A stretch of DNA of 64,000 bases from Streptococcus oralis subsp. dentisani. GTDB lineage: Bacteria; Bacillota; Bacilli; Lactobacillales; Streptococcaceae. The notes below the pieces were generated by a model, which was not told the origin of the DNA, did no database searches, and saw only the letters and a program-made list of their open reading frames with translations. A program made the position numbers and the translations under genes. The DNA is taken from NCBI RefSeq assembly GCF_002096335.1, contig NZ_NCUW01000024.1, positions 1 to 64,000 of the forward strand. The letters run 5' to 3'. The first letter of the stretch is position 1. The number at the start of each line of letters is the position of its first letter. Of the stretch, positions 63,878-64,000 are shown in pieces.

Positions 63878-64000
63878 TTATTCCCGCTAGTATAGAAGAG
63901 TTCGCAGGTTTTGTCAAGCAGGATGGCAAGAAGGTCTTCCTTTTTGTGGCGGACTGGTGTGGCGATTGTCGTTATATCTATCCTTCCTTGCCAGAGATTG
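63874..64000 (+). CDS. Thioredoxin family protein (partial, runs off the window)
   Basis: The first 42 codons of a thioredoxin-fold protein: a short N-terminus (IIPASIEEFAGFVKQDGKK), beta strand VFLFVADW and the active-site motif WCGDC followed by RYIYPSLPEI. The CGDC centre differs from classical CGPC and is seen in YtpP-like thioredoxins of Firmicutes. It is preceded by GAGGAGGAAG and overlaps the DUF4651 gene. The gene continues beyond 64000. Confidence 0.85.
   Translation, partial: MIIPASIEEFAGFVKQDGKKVFLFVADWCGDCRYIYPSLPEI

Overview
The window comes from a low-GC Firmicute of the genus Streptococcus, almost certainly the mitis group (S. pneumoniae, S. pseudopneumoniae, S. mitis or S. 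oralis). The evidence is an intact-looking blp bacteriocin locus next to ecsAB, a YSIRK/LPXTG endo-beta-N-acetylglucosaminidase D, the order hrcA-grpE-dnaK-dnaJ, ccrZ-trmB-rimP-nusA-ylxR-L7Ae-infB-rbfA, and rpoE-pyrG. The gene order matches what I remember of pneumococcal chromosomes; no database search was run.

Layout. 1-444 is non-coding with a compact dyad. 445-6626: yneF, then a tightly overlapping housekeeping run murI-rdgB-yfcE-cbpB-xerD-like-scpA-scpB-rluB-yidD. 6729-9838: pepA, an enterocin-A-type immunity gene, and nptA on the minus strand. 10178-18812: endoD with two cre-like sites, pgk, a FUSC-type membrane protein and glnRA with a GlnR box. 18926-20368: a PadR regulator with two DUF2812 membrane proteins. 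20393-26335: hrcA-grpE-dnaK, a DJ-1-like gene and dnaJ, with two CIRCE operators and two large hairpin elements between genes. 26414-29674: minus-strand small proteins and HIT, then ecsAB.

29736-41786 is the blp quorum-sensing and bacteriocin region: blpT, blpSRH, the minus-strand blpABC operon, and a bacteriocin/immunity array of GG-leader peptides, tiny membrane proteins, two CPBP proteases and blpZ. It shows five BlpR-type sites, each two half-sites 21 bp apart. blpA is intact. blpB is frameshifted by an exact 16-bp tandem duplication whose removal restores a 453-residue protein. One bacteriocin has lost its start codon (ATG to ATA). A roughly 450-bp segment carrying terminator, BlpR site, promoter and leader is duplicated, so cassettes can be exchanged or lost by recombination. 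Together this looks like a strain that keeps pheromone sensing and immunity but whose own Blp transporter is switched off, possibly reversibly.

41949-49090 is the ccrZ-trmB and rimP-nusA-ylxR-L7Ae-infB-rbfA translation block. 49242-50195 holds an EcsC-family gene split by an apparent one-base deletion. 50330-52654 has a DUF1858/DUF438 hemerythrin-PAS pair and small proteins. 52690-57807 is a T-box-controlled operon ending in valS that also contains a flavin-reductase-like gene, a GNAT acetyltransferase and a very AT-rich membrane gene of unknown function. 57880-60519 is a second AT-rich orphan, an 879-residue membrane-anchored protein. 60875-63401 is rpoE and pyrG, the latter with a GGGC start site and an attenuator. 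The window ends inside a thioredoxin-like gene.

No tRNA, rRNA, CRISPR array or intact insertion sequence was seen.
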